This document shows positions 17,358-27,164 of a stretch of DNA of 64,000 bases, piece by piece (the first letter of the stretch is position 1; every line of letters starts with the position of its first letter). This DNA comes from Flavonifractor porci. GTDB taxonomy: Bacteria; Bacillota; Clostridia; Oscillospirales; Oscillospiraceae. The notes beneath the pieces were generated by a model. The model searched no databases, had not been told where the DNA came from, and worked only from the letters and a program-made list of their open reading frames with translations. Both the position numbers and the translations under genes were made by a program. Location: contig NZ_JBBHLB010000005.1 of NCBI RefSeq assembly GCF_037572415.1, forward strand, positions 165,301 through 229,300. Direction: 5' to 3'.

Positions 17358-20300
17358 TTACTCCGCTTTGCTATCCGCAAAGCGCATGAGGATGGTAGCG
17401 ACCTCAACGCGGGTGGCGGTGCCGGTGGGATCCAGCTTGCCGCCGTCCTTGCCGGACAGCAGGCCGGAGCCTACCGCCCACTCCATGGCCTCAGCGGCCC
17501 AGGAGGAGGTGTTGGCGCCGTCGGCGAAGGTGGTCAGATCGCCCTTGGCGGACACATCGTAGCCCTTGCTCTCAGCGTAGCGGTACAGGATGGTGGCCAG
17601 CTGCTCCCGGGTCACGGTGTCGTTGGGGGCAAACACGGTGTCGCTGTAGCCCTTGACGATACCCTTGGAGGCGGCCCAGTTCACAGCGTCGGTGTACCAC
17701 ACACCGCTCTCCACATCGGTGAAGGACAAGGTGGCCTCAGCCTTGGGCTGGCCCTCCAGCCGCCACAGGATGGTGACGATCATGGCACGGTTGGTGATCA
17801 TGAGGGGAGCGAAGGTAGTGGAGGATGTGCCGTCCATCAGCTTATTATCGCAGACGTACTTCACGGCCTCATAGAACCACTCGTCGGCCTTCACGTCGGT
17901 GAAGGGCGTGTCGGTATCCACGGGGGTATCGTCCTTGACAAATGCTGCTTTCACGGTGACGGCGGAAGCAGGCATGGCGAAGGTGTACTTTCCGTCGCCC
18001 TTGTCGGTGAGCTTGACCTCGCTGCCGTTCTTGTCGGTGACGGTGATGGTATCCAGCTTGTAGCCCTCGTCAGACTTCACAGTCAAGGTGATGGTGAGAC
18101 CCTTGGAGGCGCGGGTGCGGCTGGACGTCACAGTGCCATTGTCCGTCTCGTCCACGGTGATGGCGTAGGAGGTAGAGGGAACACCACCGGAACCATTATC
18201 CTCCCACTTGGCGTACAGGGTCATGCTCTCGTTTACAGGATCGCTGAAATTCCACTGGGTGGTATATATATTGTCGGTATACCAGCCTGCAAACACATAG
18301 CCCTCGCGAACAGGTGCCTCAGGTTCGGCCACAGTGCTGCCGACCTCGACCGTCTGTTCAGGTACACTGCTTCCGCCGTTGCTTTCAAAGGTCACCGTAA
18401 CCGTCTTGGGCGCATTGGGGTCGATGGCATCGGCCCGGATCAGCACCTCCGCATTGATGTTGGAGATGGTGACATTACCAGTGACAGCGTCGTAAGTATA
18501 CCCCTTGCCCTGTTCAAGGGCAGTGCCGCCCATGGTCACGGAAATGGTCTCAGGCAGGATATAGCCCTCGGCGGGAACCAACTTGAAGGTAAGGTCGGTC
18601 CCATCCATCACACTGTCTGTCTTGGGGTCCACACTGGCATTGTACAGGATGTATTCGATATGGTGCATCACAGCAGTCTCAGTCTTAAAGGTGCAGGATG
18701 CGGGCTGCGACTCGTTGCCGCTTCTGTCGTAGGCGGTAACCGTTACCGTATACTCTGCGTTGGGAGTCAGGCCGGAGAAGGCGTAGGTGCTGGCCGTGAT
18801 ATCGGCCACCGGGTCAGACGCTCCGTTCAGATAGACACGATAACCGGCCAGGTCGGCCTCCGCGGAGGGCGTCCAGGTGACCGTGGCGCCGGTCTGCGTG
18901 ACTCCGGAAGCGGCCAGTCCGGCGGGCGCCGCAGGAGCCGTGGTATCGGGCCGCTCCACAGTGATGGTCACACCAAGGTCATTCACTGCGTCCAGGGTGC
19001 CGTGAATGGTCTGGGCAGCTTCGCTCTCGGCGGCATAATCGCTTTCCGTCCAGGCCACATTGCATACCACAAAGGTACTGTCGCTCATCTCGACCACAGC
19101 CCGAGTGGGCAGACCGAGCTCGGCAAAAGCGGTGCCCTGCTGTGCCGTGACAGAAGCCGGGTTCACGGCTGCGGAGACAGCCTTGGGTTCTTCCGTCAGC
19201 GTAAGGTGCAGTTCTGCCTTCACACCATCCGTGTTGGTCACGGGGTCCTGACACTGAAGCGTACCGGTCAGAGTCTGCTCCGCGCTGTTGGAATTATATC
19301 CCTCGTCGCTCCAGGTCACATTCAGGGTGATCGAAGTGCCGTCAGCCAGAGTTGCGGCTACCGTCTCAGGCAGATTCAGATCGCCAAAGGCTGTTCCAAG
19401 AACGCCTGTGGCAGTGGCAGGTTTGACCGATTCCACGTTAGGCTCCGCAGGCGCCACAAACCGGGTACCGGTAACGGTAACTTCTTTCAGGCCGATGCAG
19501 GTACTTTCTCTAGGTATAACACTATTGCCCTTCTCAAAATAGAGCCGGAGATAACGGGTGCCCGCAGGAATGGGCTTTGTAAAGTCCGCCTTGGCCACGC
19601 TGTGGGTAGCGCCAGATTCCGTTCCCGACTGCGTCACAGTGGCAATGGTAGTCCAGGCATTGGCATCCTTTGCGTTTTGGCCGGTGAGAGCCTCTTTATT
19701 ATTCATAGTCTGATAGAGGTTCTCTTTGCTGTAGTCCTGGGGCGTATAGTCGCTGCCCGCAACCTGAATCCAATATTCATCGGACCAGGTCTTATTAAAG
19801 TAGGACATGGAGATCCCGGTGACATCAGCCACATCTTCCCCAAGATCGATCACGATCCAGGCGCCGTTGGAATCTGTCGCCACTTCGGGACCCACCCAGT
19901 TGCTGCTCCACCGAGTGCCGGTATCGCCGTCCACACTCTTGCTGGGTTCAAATCCAGAACTCAGTTCCATACCGGAGGCATAGACGGGGTGCTCCAGAGA
20001 AAGATTCTCTTCCGCTCCAACGCCGGCCGAATAAGTCTTGGTACCATTGATTTTCAGTTCAGCCACACTGATGCCAGTGGCGCCGGTGGCATACTTGTTG
20101 ATCTCATTAAACACTACGCACACATACCGACCACTGGTGCCCTCAGGCAGTACAGTTACCTGATCGTCGTGACCTTTTTGATCGGTAGGATCATAGGACG
20201 CGCTGGCAGCCTTTGTACCGCCGCTTACCTTGCCGTCTTGTACCGTAAAGGGCTCGTCGGAGACGTAGATATCATATTTGGTGGGCCAGGATTTATCTGT

Positions 20301-23300
20301 GTAGCATTTCAGCGTAATATCGGTAAGCTCATTGGTGCCGCTCAGATCTTCTCCGTCTTTGCCGGTGTTCAGATCCACGATGATCCACTCCACGCCCGGA
20401 GTCTGAGGCGCATCCACGCTGCCGGTCTCCTTGATGGCAGGACCCGCGCACCACCGGTTGCTGGGATCGCCGTCCAGGGCCTTCCAGGACTGAGGATCGT
20501 CCGAAGATCCGGAAACACCAGATGCCTGATGGGCCTTATTCAGCGCCAGATTACCGGCAAAAGGCTCCTGAGGGGTGGAACTGTCCCGCCGCACAGCGAC
20601 CACGGCAGTCAGAGCAAAGCCACCGGGATTGGTGATGGTATCGCCCAGGACATAGTTGCCCGTTACGGTGTATTCCTTGGCAGCGGTAGGATCATAATCT
20701 TCCCCGGACCAGACAACAGGAAGGGTAACCTCTTTGCCGTTGCTCAGGGTCACAGTACCCTGCGCAGGCAAGCCGGCCCGATCCAATTCGGTGCCAAAGG
20801 CCACTTCCACTTCGATTTCCGGATTGGGAGCGGTGTAAATGCTGGGCAGCGGGAGGGGTGCCTTACCGGCTTCGCCCTCGTCCAGACGTCCGTTGAGCAG
20901 GATCTCCGCAATGCTGACATTGCTGCCGGCCGCCCAGGCCACTTTAATCGCGGAGATATCGCCCAGCTGGGAAGTATCGCCTACCCAGACGGTATTGTCT
21001 GCCGTTCCAACAGTCTCCCAGTTATCGCCCACCTTCACGGTCACGCTGGCATTGGAGACAGAATTCTGAATCACACTGACCGAATCCAGATGGACCGGCT
21101 TCTTCAGAGTATAGACCAGCTCGCCGGCAGCACTGCTGTTAAAAGCGGTCAGCAGATTGCCGTCCATTGCGTTTTGTTCATTTGCGGCGCCGCTGGTAAA
21201 GGTTCCGGCAGAGGTGTCTACGGTAAATTCCCGAACGTTGAGCTTGCTGCTGGAATCTTCTGTCTGGCGCAGCCGCAGGTAGCGGGCACGAATGGCAAGA
21301 TCAGACAGGGTGATATGAGTGGAATCTACCTCAGGAACCAGGGTAATCCACTGGATTCCATCCTGAGAATACTCCAGAGTGGCGTTATGATAATAGTTGC
21401 TGTCCTCATCCTTTTCGCCCTGAAGGATAGAAACGCCGCGCACGGTCTTTTCGATGCCCAAATCCACGCCGTAATAGTCATTGGCCTGCTGCGCAACATC
21501 GTACTTGGCGGCGCTGCCGGCATTTCCATCCAGCATTGCGTTGGAAGCGGTGGCCTCCTGGCGGACCCCGCCGATCACCGCATAGAGGGTGGGCTCGGTA
21601 TGAGATACCTGCGGGCTCAGCTCTTCAAAAATGCGGGTGGATACACCTTCCATCAGATCCGTAATGAACGGCTGCAGCCGCTTGGAGCCGCCATAAGTGT
21701 TAAGGCTCTTCTTTTCGGTATTGGCAGCATTGTACTGGGCCCAGGCCTCAGCCAGATTGTCGCTGTTGACCGCAACAGCCGCCTGAAGAGCGGGCTGGAT
21801 CGCCTGAGCGACTTTTTCCAGATTGCTGAGCCAGGGATTCAATTCACCGATCAGTTGAGCGCTGGTGCAGTGTTCCTTAAAATATGCGATCGCTTCCACA
21901 ATGTGCTGGCATTCATCCCGCAGCTTCACAAAGTCCGGATCCTCAGCGGTCAGGGTCCCGTTTTTCGTCTTTTCCAGAACTGCCGCCATGGTGTCCTTCA
22001 GATAATCAGACTCAGGGAAGGGATTTCTGCCAGGGAAACGGCTGGGCACGTTGGAACCAACTGCTGCGCCCACATTCCGGGCAATGGTGAGATAGGCGTC
22101 ATACACCTCGGGCTGGAGGTACTTGAAGCAATCTTCCCAGATGTCCAGATAATTCTCGTCATAGCTTTCATTGTTCCAGTTCCAGCACATCAGCTGGTAG
22201 ATACCCACCTTACTGACCTGGGGCTTATTGCAGGGGTTTGAGATAATGCCCAGGTGATGTTTCAGTCCTTTTGCCCATTGCAGATAGGCCTGGCTGTCAC
22301 CCAGGAAAATGCCCCGGCCACCGGTATGTTCGTTACAGGGATAGTTCAGCCAGGTTACGATGTCATGTCCGCTGCGATCATACGCATAGTCGTAATTCTT
22401 CTGCTCCACGGGAGAATTTACCGTAGCGCCCGTCCAGTAGATTGGAATACGGGAGTCCAGATTTTTAAACGATGCCAGCTCCTCGCCGTTGTCTGTCTCC
22501 GCACGACCGACATTATAATGCTGCGGGCAGTACACAATGGTTGCACAATCACCCTTTTTATCCACATAATCGGTCATGATCCGGTTCAGCAGATTTACCG
22601 CATCGGCATGGGTGCCGGAACCGAAATCGTCGTTCAGGATGTGGAATTGGCGCACACCAATCGCATAGAACTGGTCAAGCTTTTTGGTGAGCAGATCAAA
22701 GCGTCTGTTATACTCCGCATAGCCCGCTTCATTACTGGGATCGGTGCTTACGCCGCCTTTAAAAAAGCTGCCCAGATGAACAGACCAGACAAATTCCACT
22801 TTGGTTTCTTTTCCGACTTCGACAAGCCGTTTAAAGTCCTTCATCTGATCCTCTGGATAGAGTTTGTCCCAATCAGAAGTATGATACTTGTCCGTTTTGG
22901 ACGCATAGACAAAGATGTTCATTTTGACATCCCGCCCCATGCGCATCACGCTTTCCCGGTTTTCAACATCCCAGCCGCCATAGAAGCCTTCTATCACACC
23001 GCGGTACAGGTTGTTGGAATAGTCCTCGATCTCCACCGGCAGGAACTTCTGACCGGCAAAGGAGCTGAACATCATCTGCAGGGTGGCCAGACCGTAGTAA
23101 ACACAGTCTGTATCCTTACCCACGATGGTAACCACTCCGTTGGCGTTGTTGGTGGTATCTGCCACCAACATATAGGGATCATACTTCCCCATACCGGTAC
23201 TGTCGCTGTCGTCGAACAGGTCCGTACGAGCGGTGGGAACAGGGTCTGCAACAGTCTTGTCCTCGTCCCCGTAGACGCCCAACAGGATGTTGGTCTTCCC

Positions 23301-23642
23301 GGCCACCACCGCACTGGAGGTAGTCATGGTCATGTCATAATCGGCCAGGATTTCTTCCAGAAAATCTTTGGTGTAGCTGTCGATGCCGCTCTCCACCACA
23401 ACGTTGACTTCTTTGGTCATGGTGAAGGGTACTGCTCCGTCAGGATAGACGACCGAATGGGGCACCGGATAAATTTCATAACGACCTTGGTCCTCTGAAA
23501 ATCCGTTGACAAGACTATCTTCCACCATGCCCTCTTTGGGCGGCTGCAGCGCAAACGCAGGCGACACGGTGGTAGACAGCATGGTACCGGCCAACAGCAA
23601 GGCCAGTACCTGTTTGTTGCCTCTTGACTTCATCCTCTTCAC
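17358..23642 (-). CDS. Giant secreted SLH-anchored GH84 beta-N-acetylglucosaminidase
   Basis: 2094 residues. Signal peptide ends near PAFA (residue 31). A GH20-like N-domain (~50-205) precedes a GH84 catalytic domain (~210-500) opening YRGVIEGFYGGWDV, with the catalytic aspartate pair at D338-D339 in HILNDDFG. Next come about three F5/8 (discoidin-like) carbohydrate-binding modules (~680-840, 1027-1194, 1207-1394), bacterial Ig-like segments, a fibronectin III domain (~1574-1651), an InlB-type repeat (~1748-1815, ends LYAKW) and three SLH repeats (~1911-2094) for cell-wall anchoring. Likely releases N-acetylglucosamine from host glycans such as mucin or hyaluronan on the cell surface. The start has an AAAGGAGATG site upstream. 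Confidence 0.93.
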   Translation of the reverse strand: MKRMKSRGNKQVLALLLAGTMLSTTVSPAFALQPPKEGMVEDSLVNGFSEDQGRYEIYPVPHSVVYPDGAVPFTMTKEVNVVVESGIDSYTKDFLEEILADYDMTMTTSSAVVAGKTNILLGVYGDEDKTVADPVPTARTDLFDDSDSTGMGKYDPYMLVADTTNNANGVVTIVGKDTDCVYYGLATLQMMFSSFAGQKFLPVEIEDYSNNLYRGVIEGFYGGWDVENRESVMRMGRDVKMNIFVYASKTDKYHTSDWDKLYPEDQMKDFKRLVEVGKETKVEFVWSVHLGSFFKGGVSTDPSNEAGYAEYNRRFDLLTKKLDQFYAIGVRQFHILNDDFGSGTHADAVNLLNRIMTDYVDKKGDCATIVYCPQHYNVGRAETDNGEELASFKNLDSRIPIYWTGATVNSPVEQKNYDYAYDRSGHDIVTWLNYPCNEHTGGRGIFLGDSQAYLQWAKGLKHHLGIISNPCNKPQVSKVGIYQLMCWNWNNESYDENYLDIWEDCFKYLQPEVYDAYLTIARNVGAAVGSNVPSRFPGRNPFPESDYLKDTMAAVLEKTKNGTLTAEDPDFVKLRDECQHIVEAIAYFKEHCTSAQLIGELNPWLSNLEKVAQAIQPALQAAVAVNSDNLAEAWAQYNAANTEKKSLNTYGGSKRLQPFITDLMEGVSTRIFEELSPQVSHTEPTLYAVIGGVRQEATASNAMLDGNAGSAAKYDVAQQANDYYGVDLGIEKTVRGVSILQGEKDEDSNYYHNATLEYSQDGIQWITLVPEVDSTHITLSDLAIRARYLRLRQTEDSSSKLNVREFTVDTSAGTFTSGAANEQNAMDGNLLTAFNSSAAGELVYTLKKPVHLDSVSVIQNSVSNASVTVKVGDNWETVGTADNTVWVGDTSQLGDISAIKVAWAAGSNVSIAEILLNGRLDEGEAGKAPLPLPSIYTAPNPEIEVEVAFGTELDRAGLPAQGTVTLSNGKEVTLPVVWSGEDYDPTAAKEYTVTGNYVLGDTITNPGGFALTAVVAVRRDSSTPQEPFAGNLALNKAHQASGVSGSSDDPQSWKALDGDPSNRWCAGPAIKETGSVDAPQTPGVEWIIVDLNTGKDGEDLSGTNELTDITLKCYTDKSWPTKYDIYVSDEPFTVQDGKVSGGTKAASASYDPTDQKGHDDQVTVLPEGTSGRYVCVVFNEINKYATGATGISVAELKINGTKTYSAGVGAEENLSLEHPVYASGMELSSGFEPSKSVDGDTGTRWSSNWVGPEVATDSNGAWIVIDLGEDVADVTGISMSYFNKTWSDEYWIQVAGSDYTPQDYSKENLYQTMNNKEALTGQNAKDANAWTTIATVTQSGTESGATHSVAKADFTKPIPAGTRYLRLYFEKGNSVIPRESTCIGLKEVTVTGTRFVAPAEPNVESVKPATATGVLGTAFGDLNLPETVAATLADGTSITLNVTWSDEGYNSNSAEQTLTGTLQCQDPVTNTDGVKAELHLTLTEEPKAVSAAVNPASVTAQQGTAFAELGLPTRAVVEMSDSTFVVCNVAWTESDYAAESEAAQTIHGTLDAVNDLGVTITVERPDTTAPAAPAGLAASGVTQTGATVTWTPSAEADLAGYRVYLNGASDPVADITASTYAFSGLTPNAEYTVTVTAYDRSGNESQPASCTFKTETAVMHHIEYILYNASVDPKTDSVMDGTDLTFKLVPAEGYILPETISVTMGGTALEQGKGYTYDAVTGNVTISNINAEVLIRADAIDPNAPKTVTVTFESNGGSSVPEQTVEVGSTVAEPEAPVREGYVFAGWYTDNIYTTQWNFSDPVNESMTLYAKWEDNGSGGVPSTSYAITVDETDNGTVTSSRTRASKGLTITLTVKSDEGYKLDTITVTDKNGSEVKLTDKGDGKYTFAMPASAVTVKAAFVKDDTPVDTDTPFTDVKADEWFYEAVKYVCDNKLMDGTSSTTFAPLMITNRAMIVTILWRLEGQPKAEATLSFTDVESGVWYTDAVNWAASKGIVKGYSDTVFAPNDTVTREQLATILYRYAESKGYDVSAKGDLTTFADGANTSSWAAEAMEWAVGSGLLSGKDGGKLDPTGTATRVEVATILMRFADSKAE

Positions 23643-24056
23643 ATCTCCTTTTTAAAAATCGGACCTACTTCCGGCAGGATTGCGTTTACGCCTGCGGATT
23701 GGTATCATATCCACCCCTTATTTCTCCCGCCTTTGGCACTCCGGGTCTTAAAATCTTCGTTCATAACCTCCTTCTTATTTTTCGACACAATAGTCTATAT
23801 TTAGTTTATCACGGTACCCTACAGCCGCAAGTATGATTTTTTATCATACTTTTACTCAGTACAGAACTTTTTTTCAAGGGTATCAAAACTTTAAAACTAT
23901 TTTAATGAAATTGCTTTCCCATAGTTTTATAGTCGGCATCCATATTCTTACCTTAATTGGCCAACCTCTCCCTTGCTTTATACAGCCAGCCTGCGCCTTT
24001 CCTTCTTTTCACGCATATCATGTTGCGGGAGCATCTCCCAGAAGGGGGTAACACGC
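23643..24056. other. Divergent intergenic region of GH84 and VWA genes
   Basis: About 410 nt, AT-richer than flanking genes. It holds a possible 19-codon minus-strand ORF (23705-23764) and a short palindrome AAGTATGAT...ATCATACTT near 23829-23851. Promoters for both neighbours must lie here but I cannot choose boxes with confidence. Confidence 0.5.
23705..23764 (-). CDS. Possible 19-residue leader peptide upstream of the GH84 gene
   Basis: ATG at 23764 follows a textbook AAGGAGG ribosome site by a few nt and encodes MNEDFKTRSAKGGRNKGWI, ending 60 nt before the GH84 start region on the same strand. It is basic, with no membrane segment. It could be a translated leader or chance; the strong ribosome site is the only positive evidence. 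Confidence 0.3.
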   Translation of the reverse strand: MNEDFKTRSAKGGRNKGWI

Positions 24057-25430
24057 ATGGGTGTTACAAATTCCAACAAACTCACCAATACCGACCACAT
24101 TGCCTGCGGCGATTCACTGCGTGTAAGCCTGTCCCTGACAGCTGCACCAGATATTATTTCCAATCCCACTGATATTGTGCTGATTCTGGATCGCTCAGGC
24201 AGTATGGCCGGCACACCACTGACCAACATGAAACTGGGTGCAAAAACATTTATTGATATCATCGATGAGGCCACCGATAATATGAACGATGGTCAAATCG
24301 GTTCCGGCAGCCGCATCGGCATTGTCAGCTTTTCCAGTACCGCTGTGGCGAACACCCAGCTCATCACCTCAGTGAACACGCTGAAAGACGCTGTGGACAG
24401 TCTGAGCGCCTCAGGCCTGACCAACCACGCAGACGCCTTTTCCAAGGCCATCCAGCTTTTTGATCCTACCTCCGGCAATGCAAAGGTGATGATCATATTT
24501 ACCGATGGCAATACTACGGCCGGTGCGCCTCCGGCACCTGTGGCCGCCGCCGCCCGGGCTGCGGGTATCACCATCTATTGCATCGGCCTGATAGGCTCCG
24601 GCGGTCTGGATATTGACGCATTAAACAACTGGGCCACCGACCCGGACGCTGCACATGTGGCGGTAACGCCCGATGCCGCCGATTTGGAAGACCTTTTCAA
24701 AGAACTGGCAGCCAACCTGACCAAGGCAGGCGCAACCAACATTGTAATCGACGAAATCGTCAACTCCGATTTTATGATCACAAGTATTCTATCTCCCACA
24801 AAGGGCTCCGCCGCCATGTTGGACGCACACACTCTGCGGTGGACCATTCCCGCATTGGGGGTGGATGCCAGCGAGAGCGCTGTGCTTGATTTTTTCATCC
24901 GGCATATCGGCCGGGAGCCGGGAACCAAACTGGTCAATCAGTCCATCACTTATTCTGATACCGAGGGGAATGTGGTGTCTTTTCCCGCCCCCATGGTAAC
25001 TGTGGAATGCGACATCGTGGTAACGCCGGAAGCTTGCCCCACGCCAGTAGATTTTACCGTGGAAGGTTGCACCGACTCGGTCCTGGTCGACCTGGGAGAC
25101 ACCTATTTGGAGTCTCAGGGCCGCATCATACAAACAGACGTCACCATCAAAAATGTATGTCCCGGAAAACGGATCGCGCTGGCCGCCATTCTCTCGGAAG
25201 TGGACGCCAACGGAACAGAATATCCACGGGGCATGAAGGCAATGACCATCCCGGCCCACAACTTTCCCACTTGCCGGGACATACAGGTCCGGTGCATCAA
25301 ATTTGTTGTACCCGAAGACTTGAATGTTTCCGGAACCTCATTTTGCAGTCCCCGCAGCTTCAAGGCTCGCTTTATCGCCAACAGCATTGATACGGATTAC
25401 CACTGCTGCGAATCTACGATCACATTATGA
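24057..25430 (+). CDS. Von Willebrand factor A domain protein
   Basis: 457 residues. A short N-terminal conserved strip (IACGDSLRVSLSLTAAPDII) precedes a VWA domain with a complete MIDAS start DRSGSM (D45, S47, S49) and IIFTDGNTT. The second half has a DUF11-like beta region (IVIDEIVNSDF) and a cysteine-containing C-terminal domain (FTVEGCTDSVLVDLG). No signal peptide or membrane segment is visible, unusual for an adhesion-type VWA protein. The start at ATG 24057 has an AGAAGGGGG site; longer in-frame starts lack one. Function unknown, probably metal-dependent protein binding. Confidence 0.85.
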   Translation: MGVTNSNKLTNTDHIACGDSLRVSLSLTAAPDIISNPTDIVLILDRSGSMAGTPLTNMKLGAKTFIDIIDEATDNMNDGQIGSGSRIGIVSFSSTAVANTQLITSVNTLKDAVDSLSASGLTNHADAFSKAIQLFDPTSGNAKVMIIFTDGNTTAGAPPAPVAAAARAAGITIYCIGLIGSGGLDIDALNNWATDPDAAHVAVTPDAADLEDLFKELAANLTKAGATNIVIDEIVNSDFMITSILSPTKGSAAMLDAHTLRWTIPALGVDASESAVLDFFIRHIGREPGTKLVNQSITYSDTEGNVVSFPAPMVTVECDIVVTPEACPTPVDFTVEGCTDSVLVDLGDTYLESQGRIIQTDVTIKNVCPGKRIALAAILSEVDANGTEYPRGMKAMTIPAHNFPTCRDIQVRCIKFVVPEDLNVSGTSFCSPRSFKARFIANSIDTDYHCCESTITL

Positions 25431-25538
25431 CCCAACTCCCACTGTTTTGTTTTCACAGCACAGGATCTCTGCTGCAAAACGTTGATCTGCTCTCTTCGCA
25501 GGCAATGTCCCCAGTGCAGCATACAAAATAAACAAAAC

Positions 25539-25589
25539 GCAGCTACCGCAAACAGGCAAGCGCCTGATTTCGCGGTAGCTGCTGTTTTT
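25539..25589 (+). terminator. Terminator after the VWA gene
   Basis: 11-bp perfect inverted repeat (25539-25549/25572-25582) with TGTTTTT after it. It lies about 110 nt past the stop codon. Confidence 0.75.
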
Positions 25590-25793
25590 GCCCGATAAAG
25601 GCGGCTGTAACGGCATGAGATAGGAGCTTCTCAAACGTGTGCGGCGGACACGTAAGGTACAGCGTACAAAGCAAATTTTCACGATACCCTATGCAGCCAG
25701 GATATTGTATTGACCGCAGGGCGCTATTAAGATTATTGTGTTGGATTAGCTTCCTAATTGCAGCAAAAACGGGCGGGTTTCCCCGCCCTTCAA
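25590..25793. other. Intergenic stretch with no gene seen
   Basis: Between the VWA terminator and the end of the small HTH gene. No RNA gene, repeat or convincing coding frame recognised. Confidence 0.4.
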
Positions 25794-26003
25794 TTAGCTT
25801 TCATCGTCTTTGATATATTTCATAATATCGCCCACTTCGCAGTCCAGAATACGACAAAACACCTCTATGGTATGGGTACTGACACTTTCGTTGCGCTTCA
25901 ACCTTGTAATCTGTGCCGGGCTGATATTGTATTTCTTTATGAGGGCATATTGGGAAATCCCTTTTTCCCGCATGACATTCCATAAGTTGTCGTAAGAAAT
26001 CAT
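25794..26003 (-). CDS. Small Cro/CI-type HTH regulator
   Basis: About 69 residues: MISYDNLWNVMREKGISQYALI then YNISPAQITRLKRNESVSTHTI, a compact helix-turn-helix like those of the YozG/XRE family, with an acidic tail. ATG 26003 is taken as the start. It is divergent from the lipoprotein at 26103. The shared intergenic region has a palindrome suited to an autoregulatory operator. Confidence 0.8.
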   Translation of the reverse strand: MISYDNLWNVMREKGISQYALIKKYNISPAQITRLKRNESVSTHTIEVFCRILDCEVGDIMKYIKDDES

Positions 26004-26032
26004 AACATTCAAGCCTCGCTCTCTACTTGAAT

Positions 26033-26078
26033 GTTAACCGAAAACGATGTACAATTAGATTAACCAATATCGGTTAAT
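26033..26078. promoter_or_regulatory. Palindromic operator candidate (GTTAACC sites)
   Basis: ATTAACC-6 nt-GGTTAAT (26059-26078) is a perfect 7-bp dyad, and a further GTTAACC half-site lies at 26033-26039. Located between the HTH gene and the divergent lipoprotein gene. Confidence 0.5.
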
Positions 26079-26102
26079 ATATTTATGTAGGAGGAGACGG
26101 AA

Positions 26103-27101
26103 ATGAAAAAAATATTGTTGTTTGTTCTATCAGCGGCTCTCATATTATCTTTGGCAGCTTGCGGCGGGGACACAACCAGTGACTCCAACGTATCAGGCAG
26201 CAATGAAACCAATACGCCAAACAACAGTGGAACACCCGGCAATGATGCTGATAGCGTTCAAGAAGCAGAGGTACCCAACAACGGGGAGTGGGACGAAATC
26301 CTTTGCTCCGGGGACGGCTATCACTTGGTAAAAAAAGAGGTTGATTCCTACGATGGCTACAAATTCACACTTGGTGTAGTGGATGATGAGGGCCAGTGGG
26401 TACAGGAAATGACCGACACCGGAACTTTTGTAGACGAAGTACGCTTCCGCGCCGAAGGCAGCAGTGAAACCCTGCGAGACAGTTCCTGCTATATGTATCT
26501 GGGAGAAGGCGTGTTTCTTGCTTCTCCAGGTGTGTCCGTATACACAAAGGACGAAGAACACCGGGTCGGTCCTTGGGAGAACAGCGTATCTTACAGCCCT
26601 ACTGGACGGGCTGAGGTTGCAATCTGGGAATGCCTTCTTTGGAATGTAAAAACTAATATGCAGACAGAGATTGACGCATCCAAGATGTCCATGTTCCAGG
26701 ACGGATACTTGCTGTTCTGCAAAGAGGACGAGTCCGGCAGCGGTACACTCAGTGCCATGAATACTAACGGCGAAATCACTGAATTCACCTGTAAGTTCTT
26801 GCCCAATAAGCCCGGCCACAATTTCCCCGTCTATTCAGAGGGATTGTTCTATGCCTGCACTGACAAGGGGTCTCGTCCCGGTTTTTTTGACATCTCGGGT
26901 AATATGGTCATTGACTTATCGTCGTATGATGTAGGCAGGATACCCTATTCCAATGAAATGGGAGTAAACGCCCCGTACTTTGAGAATGGGCAGGCTACTA
27001 TTTTATTCGCCAACAATGCCGGGAGCGTGTTCCAGGCAACTATTGATAAAACAGGGGCTTTCGTGGGAGAACCTGAAAAAGTAGATGTTTCTGTTTATTA
27101 A
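26103..27101 (+). CDS. Lipoprotein, WG-repeat-like
   Basis: 332 residues. N-terminal signal with lipobox LSLAAC (Cys at about 20), a Ser/Asn/Thr-rich linker to about 60, then a beta-rich domain with recurring Trp/Gly/Tyr blocks (GYKFTLGVVDDEGQWV, GSRPGFFDISGNMVIDL) reminiscent of WG beta-propeller repeats. GAGGAGA ribosome site before ATG. Likely anchored on the outer face of the membrane; substrate or partner unknown. Divergent from and possibly controlled by the adjacent HTH protein. Confidence 0.75.
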   Translation: MKKILLFVLSAALILSLAACGGDTTSDSNVSGSNETNTPNNSGTPGNDADSVQEAEVPNNGEWDEILCSGDGYHLVKKEVDSYDGYKFTLGVVDDEGQWVQEMTDTGTFVDEVRFRAEGSSETLRDSSCYMYLGEGVFLASPGVSVYTKDEEHRVGPWENSVSYSPTGRAEVAIWECLLWNVKTNMQTEIDASKMSMFQDGYLLFCKEDESGSGTLSAMNTNGEITEFTCKFLPNKPGHNFPVYSEGLFYACTDKGSRPGFFDISGNMVIDLSSYDVGRIPYSNEMGVNAPYFENGQATILFANNAGSVFQATIDKTGAFVGEPEKVDVSVY

Positions 27102-27110
27102 GCACAAAAA

Positions 27111-27150
27111 GAGAGGGCGGTACACCATCAGTGCCGTCCTCTCTCATTTT
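27111..27150. terminator. Terminator between lipoprotein gene and the 27.2-kb ORF
   Basis: GAGAGGGCGGTAC...GTGCCGTCCTCTC hairpin followed by CATTTTG. It can serve the plus-strand lipoprotein gene and, from the other side, the convergent ORF. Confidence 0.65.
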
Positions 27151-27164
27151 GTATTCCATTGTTA

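Noticed and set aside
17307..22241. 1644-codon plus-strand frame opposite the GH84 gene
   Set aside because: It is a GC-skew shadow: low-complexity Gly/His/Leu-rich translation, no start signal, and the minus-strand protein has recognised domains over the whole span.
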